Source: Nesterenkonia salmonea (GTDB taxonomy: Bacteria > Actinomycetota > Actinomycetes > Actinomycetales > Micrococcaceae). From it: DNA of 39,403 nucleotides. This document shows positions 16,301 to 24,443 of this stretch, in pieces; within the stretch, counting starts at the first letter, position 1; each line of letters opens with the position of its first letter. The notes under the pieces were generated by a model that saw only the letters and a list, made by a program, of their open reading frames with translations, had not been told where the DNA came from and ran no database searches. Position numbers and translations under genes: made by a program. Location: the NCBI RefSeq assembly GCF_005771525.1, contig NZ_VAVZ01000035.1:1-39403 (forward strand). Reading direction: 5' to 3'.

Positions 16301-17078
16301 TGGCGTCTTGGTACTGGGCTGCGAGCTTGGCCGTCTCCCGGCGTAGCCTGAGCGTATTGAGCAGGTTTTGTCCTTGTTGGTTAAGGTGTTCTTCCCATTG
16401 CTCTGCCCGCGCAATTTCTATGTCCAACCAGCTGATGACCTCTGTGGGCGTTTTGAGGTGCTCTGCCATGTCTTGGGAGAGTTTCAGCACCTGCTCGGGG
16501 AGCGAGTTGGAGTTGGCATCAGCGCGGATGAGCGCTGCCCCGTCCTCATAGTTGGTGATGAGGTCGGTGATGATTTGCCAGGATTGTGCGCCCCCGATGA
16601 GCTCTGACTCGGGCTCCAGCCCAATGTGGAGTCCATATTCGCTGACCAAGGAGTGGGCGTAGGAGTGGTACGTGGAGATGGTGGGTTCGACCACGCTGGT
16701 GAGATCGAGGTCGGGGTGGTCCCCATTGCCGTATGCTGCGCTGCGCAGCTCAGGTGGTATGAGGTCTTCGGCCCGGATGAGTTCGGTGTCGACGAGTTTC
16801 TTGAGCTTCTCGGTGACGCGCTCGGCGAGCTCACCGGCAGCCTTGCGAGTGAAGGTGACTCCGAGAATCTCTGGTGGTGTGACGAGCCCGTTGGCGACGA
16901 GGTAGACCACTCGGTCAGCCATGGTGGCGGTCTTTCCGGAGCCTGCCCCAGCGACCACCAGCATGGGTTCTAGTCCAGATTCGATAACGGCGCATTGTTC
17001 GGGGGTCGGGGTGAACTCTCCGAGGGCTTCTGCGATGTCTGCGGGGGTGAATCTCAGTGAGTTTTGGTGCAATGTCAT
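13371..17078 (-). CDS. adnB: AdnB-type helicase-nuclease subunit
   Basis: A 1235-residue subunit of the AdnAB end-resection complex (mycobacterial Rv3201c type). The N-terminal UvrD-like motor is intact: Walker A VAGAGSGKT (42-50), TFTRKAAGEL, Walker B VLLDEFQDTSHAQ, GDPNQSIYGFRGA, VHASKGLEWDVVAVAGL and LAYVAMTRAK. The C-terminal RecB-family nuclease has RRGTAIHAIIEQVL, then LVDWKTG with QLAVYR about 15 residues later, the metal-binding Asp/Lys and Gln/Tyr residues. It should be the leading translocase and one nuclease of double-strand-break processing, analogous to RecBCD/AddAB. ATG 17078 overlaps the adnA stop as ATGA; the upstream in-frame residues lie inside adnA and are not expected to be translated here. 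Confidence 0.95.
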   Translation of the reverse strand: MTLHQNSLRFTPADIAEALGEFTPTPEQCAVIESGLEPMLVVAGAGSGKTATMADRVVYLVANGLVTPPEILGVTFTRKAAGELAERVTEKLKKLVDTELIRAEDLIPPELRSAAYGNGDHPDLDLTSVVEPTISTYHSYAHSLVSEYGLHIGLEPESELIGGAQSWQIITDLITNYEDGAALIRADANSNSLPEQVLKLSQDMAEHLKTPTEVISWLDIEIARAEQWEEHLNQQGQNLLNTLRLRRETAKLAAQYQDAKQAEAFIDHGDLLRYAAQLASTEDSPVRAREREKYKVVLLDEFQDTSHAQLKLFADLFGRGTGHAVTAVGDPNQSIYGFRGASAGQLFQFPQMFPARDTRTGRTRSAELKQLTIAWRNGRSILDAANEIVKPFTLYTETTGPTWHRGTGHLRRQLRELITADRMDTQGRILSQEGIPLTEGTEGEQAPAQRIVPPSSVADGHVSFGFFPTEEEETAAIVEEMRSALEVPAGEESPECAVLATTHGQLAKIADALRRSGIPHELAGLSGLLYRPEIVELLSYLRVLSDPKRSDELIRILGGSRFRIGPKDLYLLGRSASGRAHQRNGSPTKDDDDTQSSLEPELDEMPSLIEALDHFDPTAEETVRRGFSAEGTIRLSQARDQFRTLRELLHLDLGSLIQRIIHETGLGVEVSARPWEVGSHPTRQLDALIEYAESFAASSASQDLTGFLEWLNAAAHQERGLEQAAADPQPGAVQLLTVHASKGLEWDVVAVAGLRRDRFPRMARMATNWTKKDGDLPWPLRGDSESLPQWVSDQIEDTDKRTAQVWARSAGATSSLKNYEGPVYKDDCVEFSEEEDRRLAYVAMTRAKTRLLCTGACFYGASGGQEPSPFLQNIRDLSQETSATERFTELGWHEYDPEQQNPLANITLSATWPYDPLEELPIRQQRLIKADLQDPTSIDTYQDIDPADPAPPRASRRPALTKAAELVAENLAENLAEPADLTGQEANPWAEQARLVIQRAEQRRSSTRSLHLPKQLSASSVVQLQQDRAHVLEQARRPIPQKPSSAARRGTAIHAIIEQVLEVQASLPDIDELFATHAEEDLDGRLELERVRASYQNSPWAAHPAFAVEIPLETTLAGTTLRGRIDAVFARDSHGTALSHQIFETWTGLPRAERDQKMAACTFDLVDWKTGDVPKGPEMEEKELQLAVYRIAFSRLYSVPMENIWGHFVYLDRDTVHSPDNLAEVSAVEAIISGG

Positions 17079-20000
17079 GGCTGCGTCACCTGCTTTGCTT
17101 CCTCGCAGAGGGGACAGAGCGGTCCGACGCGGCAGGTGCTCCACCGTCCTGTTCCGGCATTGGCGTCCGCTCTTGCTTCAAAGGTCGGTTGAGTCATGGC
17201 GTGTACTGCTTGCTGGAGTTGTTTAAAGGGCCACGCTTGAGGCTCATGGAGAGGCACTGCTTCCTGCTCTCGGACGGCGGCGTGCTTGTTCGTTGCCACG
17301 TAGAGCAGTGCCGCCTTTTCCACTCCTCCGAGCGTTTTGAGGGTGGGGTCCCCTGCCGCTAGCAGCTGGTAGAGACCGAGTTGGGGGTGGCGTTGCGTTT
17401 CTTCCTGGCTTGGCGCTTTGCCGCCGGTCTTGAGGTCTACGATGTGTAATTTGCCGCCGTCACGCTCAATGCGGTCGATTTCTCCTTTGATGACTACTCT
17501 GCCGGTGCCTGTGGCACCTTCAACGTCAATGCTGGTGGAGGCACTTGTTTCGGTTCCGACGACTTCTCGGTTGCCTACTCGGACGTGATAGCCGGCTAGT
17601 TGCCGGAGCATGTCTCGGGCTTGGGCTTTCCTGGCTTCACCTTCCCAACCTTCTAGCCTCAGTTCCGGCCAGCGGCGCTCCAGGACGTGGTGCAGTTTCT
17701 GGATGTCGGTCTCTTCAGGGTGCGCTTCGGCGATGGAGTGGATGAGCGTTCCAAGCATGCGGTTGAAGTCGGTGGGCTCGGTACCGCCTGCCCGGGTCGT
17801 GAACCATTGCAGGGGCTGGGTGATGGCGGTTTGGACCGTTGAGGGTGACACGGTCAGTTCCTCATCTGCGCCGAAAATCGGTTCAGTGCTGGTCAGCTGG
17901 GGTAGGCCCCACCATGAGCTCGGGTTCGCACCGGCAATGTTGTGCGACGCGAGAGCGGCGAGCGCCTGGGCGGCATTCTGGTCCGTCGGGTCTGCTTCGA
18001 GAGTCCGGCGTAGATCGGCTATGAGGGACGCTTCGGTCAGGGGACGGATCTCGGTCTCCGTGGGGGATGGCCGGTGCTCAGCGACTGTGATCAGGTCGAG
18101 TAACGTGCTGGGTCGGTTTTCTTGGTTCTCCACCGCTACCGCGAAGAGTCGGTGTGTTGCCCGGGATATAGCCGATGCGAAGAGGCGGTATTCGTCCTGG
18201 AGCGTTTGCATCCGCTTGACCATGAGGCTTCGGCTTGCGGCACTGCTCTGTCCTTCAGCGACGTCGGCGAGTTCCCTGCTGCGAAGAAGCTCCCCACGGG
18301 GTTGGGCGTTGGGCCAGACACCTTGTTGGAGGTCTAGGACTATCACCGAGTTGAAGTGCCGACCTGCCGCTGTGGTGGGGGTCAGCACCTCCACGGCGTC
18401 GTCGTCCGCGACAGTCTGTGCCAGCGTATCCATGGGCAGCTCAAGTCTCTGCATGTGGTCAGCGAAACCGGCAGCGGTCCCTTGGGGGTTCTGTTGTTCG
18501 TATCTTTCGGCGGCGTGGAAGAGCGCCAGGACGGCGTCGAGGTCCCGGTCCGCCCTCTCTGCATCCCATCCTGGGTGTTTGGTGGCTTCCCGCCAGGCCT
18601 CGGCCAATCCGGCAGCGTCCCATATTTCCCACAGCAGTTCACCGGGCCGGGTTAGCCCGGTTTCTGCCGCGGCGCGTGCGGCCTGGAGCATGCGGGCAAG
18701 GCGTTTCAGCCCATTGGCCGGGGTTTCCGGACGGTCTCCTGTGGCGGGCAGAGCGATGGTGTTGAGGATGGTGTCCTGCGGGTTGTGAGCAGCGGCCAGA
18801 ATAAGCTCGTCAGAGCTTCGGGCATCCCGGTTCTCAGCTGTGGCGAGTCTGCGCTCATGCCGTCGCAGGTCCTGCCTCAACCGCCGGAAACTCAGGGCGT
18901 CACCGATCCCGTAGCGAGAATCGGCGAGTTCTAGAACCTCACCGAGGCTGAGTGCGGGCTCGGAAGTGTCACGTCCTTGGCTGGCCCATGCCAAGACTCT
19001 CAGAAGCGGCGCCACTGCTGGCTCCTGATTGAGCACGATGTCACGCATGGACTGACGGACCGGGATTCCGTGGGCAGCCAGCACCCTTCCTGTGCGCCGA
19101 GCTGTACTTCCGCTCCGCGCAATGACCGCAATCTGATGGAACGGAACCTTTCCGTGGTCGTACCGGCGGAGAATTTCGGCTAGAACCGCACGCTCAGCGG
19201 CATGATCGCTGACCACCGTGACTGCATCGGCAGAACCACCTGACGAGGTCTCTTCCAGATTTCCGTGGAGGTAGGTTTGCCACATGCGGCGAAGGGAAGT
19301 TTCCGCCGGCGCTGAGATCCGTTGAACGGTCCGGGAGTAGACCTGAGCGATCCGACCGGCCATACCGTGTGACTCCGCCAGCGTGTGTACCTGTGGGTCT
19401 TGGCCGTAGAGGCCCAGACGTGGGTCAGCTGCCATGAGTTCGCGCCAGCCCTTGAGCTTGTCCGGTCTGGCCCCCCGGAATCCCTGTGTCACAGCATCGG
19501 GATTGGCCAAAGCGAGTACCGGTCTGCCGGCGCCGATGAGTCTCAGCAAGCGGTAGACACTAGGGCTGGCTTCTTGGACGTCGTCAATGATGATGTGCAT
19601 CAGCCGGTTGCGCTCCGCGTCCAGCAGTTCAGGGTTGTTCTCCAGAAGGCGAGCTGCCTCGCTCATAAGGCCTGCCGGGTCGTAGGCATCTTCGAAATCT
19701 GCTGAGCTGAACCTCTCGAGGTAGCGTGAATAGACTTCGGCCGCAACCTGCCACTCAGGGACCTGCTGCTGGCGTGCCGTTGTTGCGAGCCAGGTGGGGG
19801 TGATGCCATGTTCCCGGGCGCGGTCGAGCAGTTCGCGAACTTCCTTACGGAATCCGTCTGCCTTGGTTGCCTCACGCAGGCCTGTGGGCCAACGGTTCAC
19901 AGCACCCTCGGTGATCATGTCCTGGAGGATGTCCCGGATGATGTGGTCTTGCTCTGCGCCTGAGAGCAGGCGGGGTGTCTGGGCGCTGAAGGTGAGCATC

Positions 20001-20299
20001 TTGCGGCGTCGTGCTTCCCCAAGCACCCAAAAGGCATACGAGGCAAATGAGCGTGAGGGCTGCTCGCTGAGAGCGGCCTCTGGAGCTTCTGCACCCCAAC
20101 GTGATTCGATCTCATCCCTCAGATAAGCAGAAGAATCGCGGGTCGGTGACAGGACCAGGAGGTTGCGGGAGTCTTCACCGCTGCGCAAGAAATCCAGCGC
20201 TGAGTCGACCGCCAGAGTGGTTTTGCCCGACCCAGGTGCACCATAGACGAGCGTGGGACGCTGGGGAGCCAACAACCCACCCATACTGTGCTCACTCAT
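17075..20299 (-). CDS. adnA: AdnA-type helicase-nuclease subunit
   Basis: A 1074-residue partner of AdnB (Rv3202c type). Walker A GAPGSGKT (20-27) is intact, but other motor motifs are weakened: Walker B reads IIIDDVQEASP (Asp240 in place of catalytic Glu), and motif III reads ANPDAVTQGFRGA instead of GDPDQS. This agrees with the mycobacterial complex, where AdnB is the main motor. The C-terminal RecB-like nuclease has LHIVDLKTGG and HPQLGLYQ. The protein ends with C-x5-C-x2-C (CRVGPLCPLC), which may belong to an iron-sulfur or zinc element. ATG 20299 has AAGGAG 5 nt upstream; an in-frame ATG seven codons earlier lacks a site. The gene is translationally coupled to adnB and diverges from the exonuclease gene across 160 nt. 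Confidence 0.94.
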   Translation of the reverse strand: MSEHSMGGLLAPQRPTLVYGAPGSGKTTLAVDSALDFLRSGEDSRNLLVLSPTRDSSAYLRDEIESRWGAEAPEAALSEQPSRSFASYAFWVLGEARRRKMLTFSAQTPRLLSGAEQDHIIRDILQDMITEGAVNRWPTGLREATKADGFRKEVRELLDRAREHGITPTWLATTARQQQVPEWQVAAEVYSRYLERFSSADFEDAYDPAGLMSEAARLLENNPELLDAERNRLMHIIIDDVQEASPSVYRLLRLIGAGRPVLALANPDAVTQGFRGARPDKLKGWRELMAADPRLGLYGQDPQVHTLAESHGMAGRIAQVYSRTVQRISAPAETSLRRMWQTYLHGNLEETSSGGSADAVTVVSDHAAERAVLAEILRRYDHGKVPFHQIAVIARSGSTARRTGRVLAAHGIPVRQSMRDIVLNQEPAVAPLLRVLAWASQGRDTSEPALSLGEVLELADSRYGIGDALSFRRLRQDLRRHERRLATAENRDARSSDELILAAAHNPQDTILNTIALPATGDRPETPANGLKRLARMLQAARAAAETGLTRPGELLWEIWDAAGLAEAWREATKHPGWDAERADRDLDAVLALFHAAERYEQQNPQGTAAGFADHMQRLELPMDTLAQTVADDDAVEVLTPTTAAGRHFNSVIVLDLQQGVWPNAQPRGELLRSRELADVAEGQSSAASRSLMVKRMQTLQDEYRLFASAISRATHRLFAVAVENQENRPSTLLDLITVAEHRPSPTETEIRPLTEASLIADLRRTLEADPTDQNAAQALAALASHNIAGANPSSWWGLPQLTSTEPIFGADEELTVSPSTVQTAITQPLQWFTTRAGGTEPTDFNRMLGTLIHSIAEAHPEETDIQKLHHVLERRWPELRLEGWEGEARKAQARDMLRQLAGYHVRVGNREVVGTETSASTSIDVEGATGTGRVVIKGEIDRIERDGGKLHIVDLKTGGKAPSQEETQRHPQLGLYQLLAAGDPTLKTLGGVEKAALLYVATNKHAAVREQEAVPLHEPQAWPFKQLQQAVHAMTQPTFEARADANAGTGRWSTCRVGPLCPLCEEAKQVTQP

Positions 20300-20446
20300 G
20301 CTCTCTCCTTGTGAGTTCATCTGCTCCGACTTGGGTCCTCTTCTGCGCGTTCCAGACTTTCATGGAGTGCTCATCACAGGCTACGTGCACTCACGGACAT
20401 TCTCTGGCTCCGGCCAGGTGCTCGCCGCCATATCCGGCCTCCCCGG

Positions 20447-20459
20447 TATGGTGACGAGC
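20447..20459 (+). promoter_or_regulatory. Leaderless promoter -10 of the DEDDh exonuclease gene
   Basis: TATGGT (20447-20452), 7 nt, ATG 20460. It fixes the start downstream of two other in-frame ATG codons. Confidence 0.5.
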
Positions 20460-21179
20460 ATGGAAAGTGAAGCTCTGTTTGATCTCCATCCCGCGAGTGG
20501 CTCCTGGCACCGTCAGCGCCGAGTGGGATTCGACCTCGAAACCACCTCACGGTTCCCCTCCGAGGCCCGGATCGTGTCGGCTGCGTTGGTGACCTGTGAT
20601 CCTGACGACTCTGCTTCTCCTCGAGTACGTGAATGGTTGGTGGATCCAGGTGTCGAGATCCCCCAGGAGACGGTCGAGATCCACGGCATCAGCACTGAGT
20701 ACGCTCGGGAGCACGGCCAGGATGCAGCTGAGGCTGTCGCGGAACTGCTAGCTGCCTTGACTCGCGAGTTCGTCTCCGGTGCCGCCGTGGTGGTGATGAA
20801 TGCCCCTTATGATCTGGCCGTGCTGCGCGGCGAGGCTGACCGATACGGCTTGGAATTCCCGACCCCGAAGCCAATCATTGACCCCCTGGTCATTGACAAG
20901 CAGGTGGACAAGTACCGCCGGGGTAAGCGTCGGCTGCCTGATCTCTGCGGTGTTCACGGTGTGCAGTTAGCTGAGGCTCACTCCGCAGCACCCGATGCCC
21001 TCGCAGCCGTGCAGGTCGCTGACTGCCAAGCAGAGAAGTACCCGGAACTTCAGATGCCCGCCCATGAGATCCACGCTCTTCAAATGGGGTGGAAAGCGGA
21101 CCAGGCTGAAGATTTTCAGGCTTACCTGCGTAAGCAGGGAAAGGCCGACGCCGTGATCGATGGGGCGTGGCCCCTCTAA
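20460..21179 (+). CDS. DnaQ-like DEDDh 3'-5' exonuclease
   Basis: A 239-residue stand-alone exonuclease. Exo I is VGFDLETTS (Asp25, Glu27), followed by VEIHGIST typical of the epsilon/PolC family. Exo II is the NAPYDLAVL segment with its Asp, and Exo III is HSAAPDALAA (His...Asp). All four acidic residues and the general-base His of DEDDh enzymes are visible. No polymerase or GIY-YIG domain is attached. It should degrade single-stranded DNA or RNA 3' ends with two metal ions. Its position divergent from adnA suggests a possible role in end processing, but that is inference. A short CCCCT/AGGGG hairpin (21171-21184) spans the stop codon. Confidence 0.9.
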   Translation: MESEALFDLHPASGSWHRQRRVGFDLETTSRFPSEARIVSAALVTCDPDDSASPRVREWLVDPGVEIPQETVEIHGISTEYAREHGQDAAEAVAELLAALTREFVSGAAVVVMNAPYDLAVLRGEADRYGLEFPTPKPIIDPLVIDKQVDKYRRGKRRLPDLCGVHGVQLAEAHSAAPDALAAVQVADCQAEKYPELQMPAHEIHALQMGWKADQAEDFQAYLRKQGKADAVIDGAWPL

Positions 21180-21219
21180 AGGGGACACACCGAGGCTTAA
21201 GTGCGCGACAATAGAGGCT

Positions 21220-21480
21220 ATGACTAAGACTCCAGAGGATTCGGAGAAAGACGACGAAGAGCGCCGCTTCGAAGAACGGTGGAGCCGTGATCATGCTAAT
21301 GACGTTCCACGGACTGCCTCGGGAGCCTTGCCGACCAGTGTGCTGGTGATCGCCGTCGGCATCTTCGCCTTGGGATTCTGGCTCTTTAGGCGCTGGCGCC
21401 AACAGTATGTTGACTACAGCAATATTGGTGGTTGGGCCGAGCCAATCCAGCCGATCCTCCTCATGTTGGGAATCACCTAG
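21220..21480 (+). CDS. Small single-pass membrane protein
   Basis: An 86-residue hypothetical protein. The N-terminal 35 residues are highly charged (EDSEKDDEERRFEERWSRD); one transmembrane helix (about 39-56, SVLVIAVGIFALGFWLF) is followed by a basic RRWRQQY and a short hydrophobic end (PIQPILLML). No family is recognised. ATG 21220 is preceded by GACAAT and 7 nt, a leaderless-like arrangement; the only GAGG is too close to the ATG to serve as a ribosome-binding site. The next gene starts 55 nt downstream, so the two may be co-transcribed. Confidence 0.65.
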   Translation: MTKTPEDSEKDDEERRFEERWSRDHANDVPRTASGALPTSVLVIAVGIFALGFWLFRRWRQQYVDYSNIGGWAEPIQPILLMLGIT

Positions 21481-21535
21481 TCCACGTCAACAGGTCAGAT
21501 ACGGCAAGACCTGCGAAATCTGGGAGAGGAGCACA

Positions 21536-21775
21536 ATGCCTGGAGCTGAACCTCAAAAGTCGCAGAAGCGTACCTTTTGGGCTACGTGGCAATCGGCCGT
21601 AGCGATTCCAGGAATCCTACTCATCGGGTGGATGATCTTCGCACCGGAAGATGCACGGCTGACAAGCGCTCAAGTCCTCATGGCTTGGCTCGCGATTTTC
21701 ACAGTAGCCGCGGTAGTGGCCCTGCTCCGGGTCAAAGTTCAACCGGGTACGCAGGCTAGGGCGCTTCGAGGCTGA
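21536..21775 (+). CDS. Small two-helix membrane protein
   Basis: A 79-residue hypothetical protein with two predicted transmembrane helices (about 18-35, AVAIPGILLIGWMIF, and 45-64, LMAWLAIFTVAAVVALL) separated by a short polar loop. The N-terminus is basic (QKSQKRTF). No family is recognised. ATG 21536 has a strong GAGAGGAG ribosome-binding site. Its last 20 nt overlap the end of the convergent methyltransferase gene. Hydrophobic pattern and clear translation signal support it as real despite the size. Confidence 0.65.
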   Translation: MPGAEPQKSQKRTFWATWQSAVAIPGILLIGWMIFAPEDARLTSAQVLMAWLAIFTVAAVVALLRVKVQPGTQARALRG

Positions 21776-22448
21776 AGAACAGAAAGCAGACGAAGGCGGT
21801 TCGCTCACCTGCACTGGCGGGCAGAAGTTCAGCGGGAGTGTCGGGCGACCATGGAGGTTCACTCACGGCACTCATGCGGAAACCTGCTTCATTGAATGCA
21901 TCACTCATGGCGTGGAGGGGGCGGTGCCAGTACGTGAGGACTGCACTCTGACCCTCGAACTCGAATTCCTCCGAGTATTGGGCCAGAGCGAAGTAGTCGC
22001 GGTCCTGATAGTTGAACATATATGCCGCCGGATGGGGTACGGACACGATGAGTCTCCCTCCGGGCCGCAGAACGCGCCGCAGCTCGGCCAGGGGCTGGAT
22101 CCAGTCCTTCACATAGTGCAAAGCCAGAGAGCAGACCACAACATCGAACGAGTGGTCACCGTAGGGAAGCGGTTGACCGAGGTCGGCGACGTCCACATCC
22201 GCGTCATCACCGAGACGCTCGCGAGCCAGCGCCACCATGGCAGGACTGAGGTCAAAGCCGCTCACTGCTGCGCCTCGATCCCGAAGCGCCGAGGTCAAAG
22301 CCCCAGACCCACACCCCGCATCAAGGACACGGCAGCCGTGAACGTCCCCGGCAAGCTCAACCATAGCCGGGCGTTCGTACCAGGCATTGAGCAGGTTGGT
22401 CTCGTTTGCGCGGGAATAGGCCCGCGCGAAGGCATCGTAGTCAGTCAT
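21756..22448 (-). CDS. Class I SAM-dependent methyltransferase
   Basis: A 230-residue soluble methyltransferase of the Methyltransf_11/UbiE-like type. Motif I is VLDAGCGSGALTSAL, the acidic loop is VSGFDLSPAMV, motif II-like VADLGQPLPYGDHSFDVVVCS, and LRRVLRPGGRLIVSVPHP is the typical post-motif. The C-terminal half (WHRPLHAMSDAFNEAGF) is the usual substrate lid of small-molecule methyltransferases; the acceptor cannot be predicted. ATG 22448 is preceded on the minus strand by TAGGCT and 7 nt. A GTG two codons earlier would overlap the upstream stop as GTGA, so translational coupling is a second possibility. Confidence 0.88.
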   Translation of the reverse strand: MTDYDAFARAYSRANETNLLNAWYERPAMVELAGDVHGCRVLDAGCGSGALTSALRDRGAAVSGFDLSPAMVALARERLGDDADVDVADLGQPLPYGDHSFDVVVCSLALHYVKDWIQPLAELRRVLRPGGRLIVSVPHPAAYMFNYQDRDYFALAQYSEEFEFEGQSAVLTYWHRPLHAMSDAFNEAGFRMSAVSEPPWSPDTPAELLPASAGERTAFVCFLFFSLEAP

Positions 22449-22450
22449 AC

Positions 22451-22957
22451 TCACGAGCCTACGGGGCCGGGAGACCCAGACTCAGTTTCATCAGGCCGCG
22501 GCGGGGCCTCAGCGGCACCCAATGCCGCACGGAGAATACCGACGCCGAACACTGCAAACCCCAGACAAACGATCACGTACTCGAAGAGTGAATCGTCATA
22601 GATCTGAGCGTAAAGGGCTGCCGGCACGAATTGAAAAACAATCATGAACCCGAGCATCGCTGCCAACCCGGCACCGGTCGTCGAGTTGCCCCATCCGGTA
22701 GAGGAGAAACCATAGGCCCGCTGGAAGTAAAGGACAATGGCTACTAATGCGGCACAACAGATGAGCATGCCCGTCCAACCCAAAGCGTCCCATTCCACAC
22801 GGGCTCGACCCGCGAAGAACAACATACCTGCACCAGCGAAGGTCAGGCCCACCGCAGCGTAGACATCATGCGGCGGACCAAGCGCAGGCTTACGCTGCGG
22901 CCCTTGAACTGCCTCCGAAAGGCTGCGCCTGTGTACCTTGTTTCCTTCCGCCACCAT
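22451..22957 (-). CDS. Four-helix membrane protein, unknown function
   Basis: A 168-residue protein with a polar N-terminal tail (about 35 residues), four hydrophobic segments (about 34-50, 59-77, 95-115, 121-144) and a Pro/Glu/Ser-rich end. I recognise no family. ATG 22957 is preferred because AAAGGA precedes it; a TTG 23 codons upstream would add a Ser-rich stretch. It lies upstream of the methyltransferase on the same strand with its stop adjoining or overlapping that start, so the two are probably one transcript. It is about 180 nt downstream of hemL, separated by a stretch (22958-23138) in which I see only a weak CCCGA/TCGGG stem. Confidence 0.6.
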   Translation of the reverse strand: MVAEGNKVHRRSLSEAVQGPQRKPALGPPHDVYAAVGLTFAGAGMLFFAGRARVEWDALGWTGMLICCAALVAIVLYFQRAYGFSSTGWGNSTTGAGLAAMLGFMIVFQFVPAALYAQIYDDSLFEYVIVCLGFAVFGVGILRAALGAAEAPPRPDETESGSPGPVGS

Positions 22958-23138
22958 CAAATCCTTTTGCAGTACCGGCAGTTGACCACTTCCTCCGGAT
23001 GCTACCGATGACGACGACGGCGGCAAAAGGGCTCTGTAGTTTTGGGCAGTAGTGGGAACGGCACCGGCCCTGCAGCGACCCGACTAACCAAACGTGGCAC
23101 CCGACTGAGCGTCACAATCGGGCCACAGCGAAGCCCGC

Positions 23139-24443
23139 TCAGCCGGCGTCGGCTGCCGCTTGGGCTGCCTGCGGGAGGGCCTGCAGGATTCGGTCCACGG
23201 CGGCGTCGTCGTGTGCTGCGGAGAGGAACCAGGCTTCGAAGACACTCGGGGGCAGGTAGACGCCCTGTTCCAGCATGGCGTGGAAGAACGGGCCGTAGCG
23301 GAAGGACTCCTGCGCCTGGGCCTCCGCATAGTTGTGCACTCCGGTGGCGGAGGTTCCGAACGCCAATGAGAACAGCGAGCCGACCTTCTGGATGGTGTGA
23401 TCGACGCCGGCGTCGGTCAGTGCCGCAGCGAGCCCATCCGCGACCACCTGAGCCTTCAGGTCAATGTGCTCATAGACCCCAGCAGTCGCGTTGTTCAACG
23501 TGGCAACACCAGCGGCCATAGCCACCGGATTCCCCGAGAGCGTCCCCGCGTGGTACACCGGCCCGGTGGGAGCAAGGTGCTCCATCACGTCGCGACGACC
23601 CGCCAAGGCCGCCGTGGGCAGACCGCCGCCGATCACTTTGCCGAAGGTGAACAGGTCTGGTGTCCAGCCCTCATTTCTGCCCGAGGCGCCCCAGTACCCG
23701 GCCTCGGTAATCCGGAATCCGGTCATCACCTCATCGAAGATCATCAACGCCCCGTGCGCAGCCGTGAGGTCGCGGATGAGCTGGTTGAAACCAGGTTCCG
23801 GTGCCACCACGCCCATATTCGCTGGGGTCGCCTCCGTGATCACCGCAGCGATGTTCCCACTGTGCTCAGCAAACACTGTCTCAAGGGCTTCACGGTCGTT
23901 GTACTCAATGACGATGGTCTCCCACGCCTGTGCCTCCGTGACACCAGCTGAGCCGGGCAGGCCCAGAGTCGCCACCCCGGACCCAGCGGCAGCCAACAGT
24001 CCATCAGAATGTCCGTGGTAGCAGCCTGCGAACTTCACCACCAGGTTCTTCCCCGTCGCGCCGCGGGCAAGCCGGATCGCAGTCATCGTGGCCTCAGTAC
24101 CAGTGGAGACCATGCGGATCATTTCCGCACCCGGCACTCGGGAGCGCACCAGCTCCGCGAGTTCGGATTCCAGCGGGTGGGAGGTCCCGAACCCGAGACC
24201 CTTCTCCACAGTGGCACGCACAGCGTCCATCACAGCTGGATGACTGTGTCCTAGCAGGGCAGGGCCCCAGGATCCGACGAGGTCCACGTACTCCTTACCC
24301 TCAACATCTGTCAGGTAGGGGCCATTGCCCTCCACCATGGACACCGGCGTCCCGCCCACGGAGCCGAATGCCCGCACTGGGGAGTTCACTCCCCCAGGCA
24401 TCAGCGTCTGCGCGGTGGTGAAAAGATCCTGGTTGGTGGTCAT
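23139..24443 (-). CDS. hemL: Glutamate-1-semialdehyde 2,1-aminomutase
   Basis: A 434-residue PLP enzyme that isomerises glutamate-1-semialdehyde to 5-aminolevulinate, the step after HemA. The internal-aldimine lysine is Lys269 in [11 protein letters not shown]; the cofactor-binding STGTEATM and [10 protein letters not shown] segments are intact, and the N-terminal [10 protein letters not shown] is family-typical. ATG 24443 overlaps the hemB stop as ATGA, with AGGAGG 4 nt upstream. A longer in-frame reading would run through hemB and is not supported. It is the last gene of the heme run. Confidence 0.97.
   Translation of the reverse strand: MTTNQDLFTTAQTLMPGGVNSPVRAFGSVGGTPVSMVEGNGPYLTDVEGKEYVDLVGSWGPALLGHSHPAVMDAVRATVEKGLGFGTSHPLESELAELVRSRVPGAEMIRMVSTGTEATMTAIRLARGATGKNLVVKFAGCYHGHSDGLLAAAGSGVATLGLPGSAGVTEAQAWETIVIEYNDREALETVFAEHSGNIAAVITEATPANMGVVAPEPGFNQLIRDLTAAHGALMIFDEVMTGFRITEAGYWGASGRNEGWTPDLFTFGKVIGGGLPTAALAGRRDVMEHLAPTGPVYHAGTLSGNPVAMAAGVATLNNATAGVYEHIDLKAQVVADGLAAALTDAGVDHTIQKVGSLFSLAFGTSATGVHNYAEAQAQESFRYGPFFHAMLEQGVYLPPSVFEAWFLSAAHDDAAVDRILQALPQAAQAAADAG

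Noticed and set aside
17610-18788. A 392-codon open frame antisense to adnA
   Set aside because: Ser/Arg-rich composition typical of a reverse-frame shadow in GC-rich DNA; the adnA frame on the other strand carries conserved helicase blocks.
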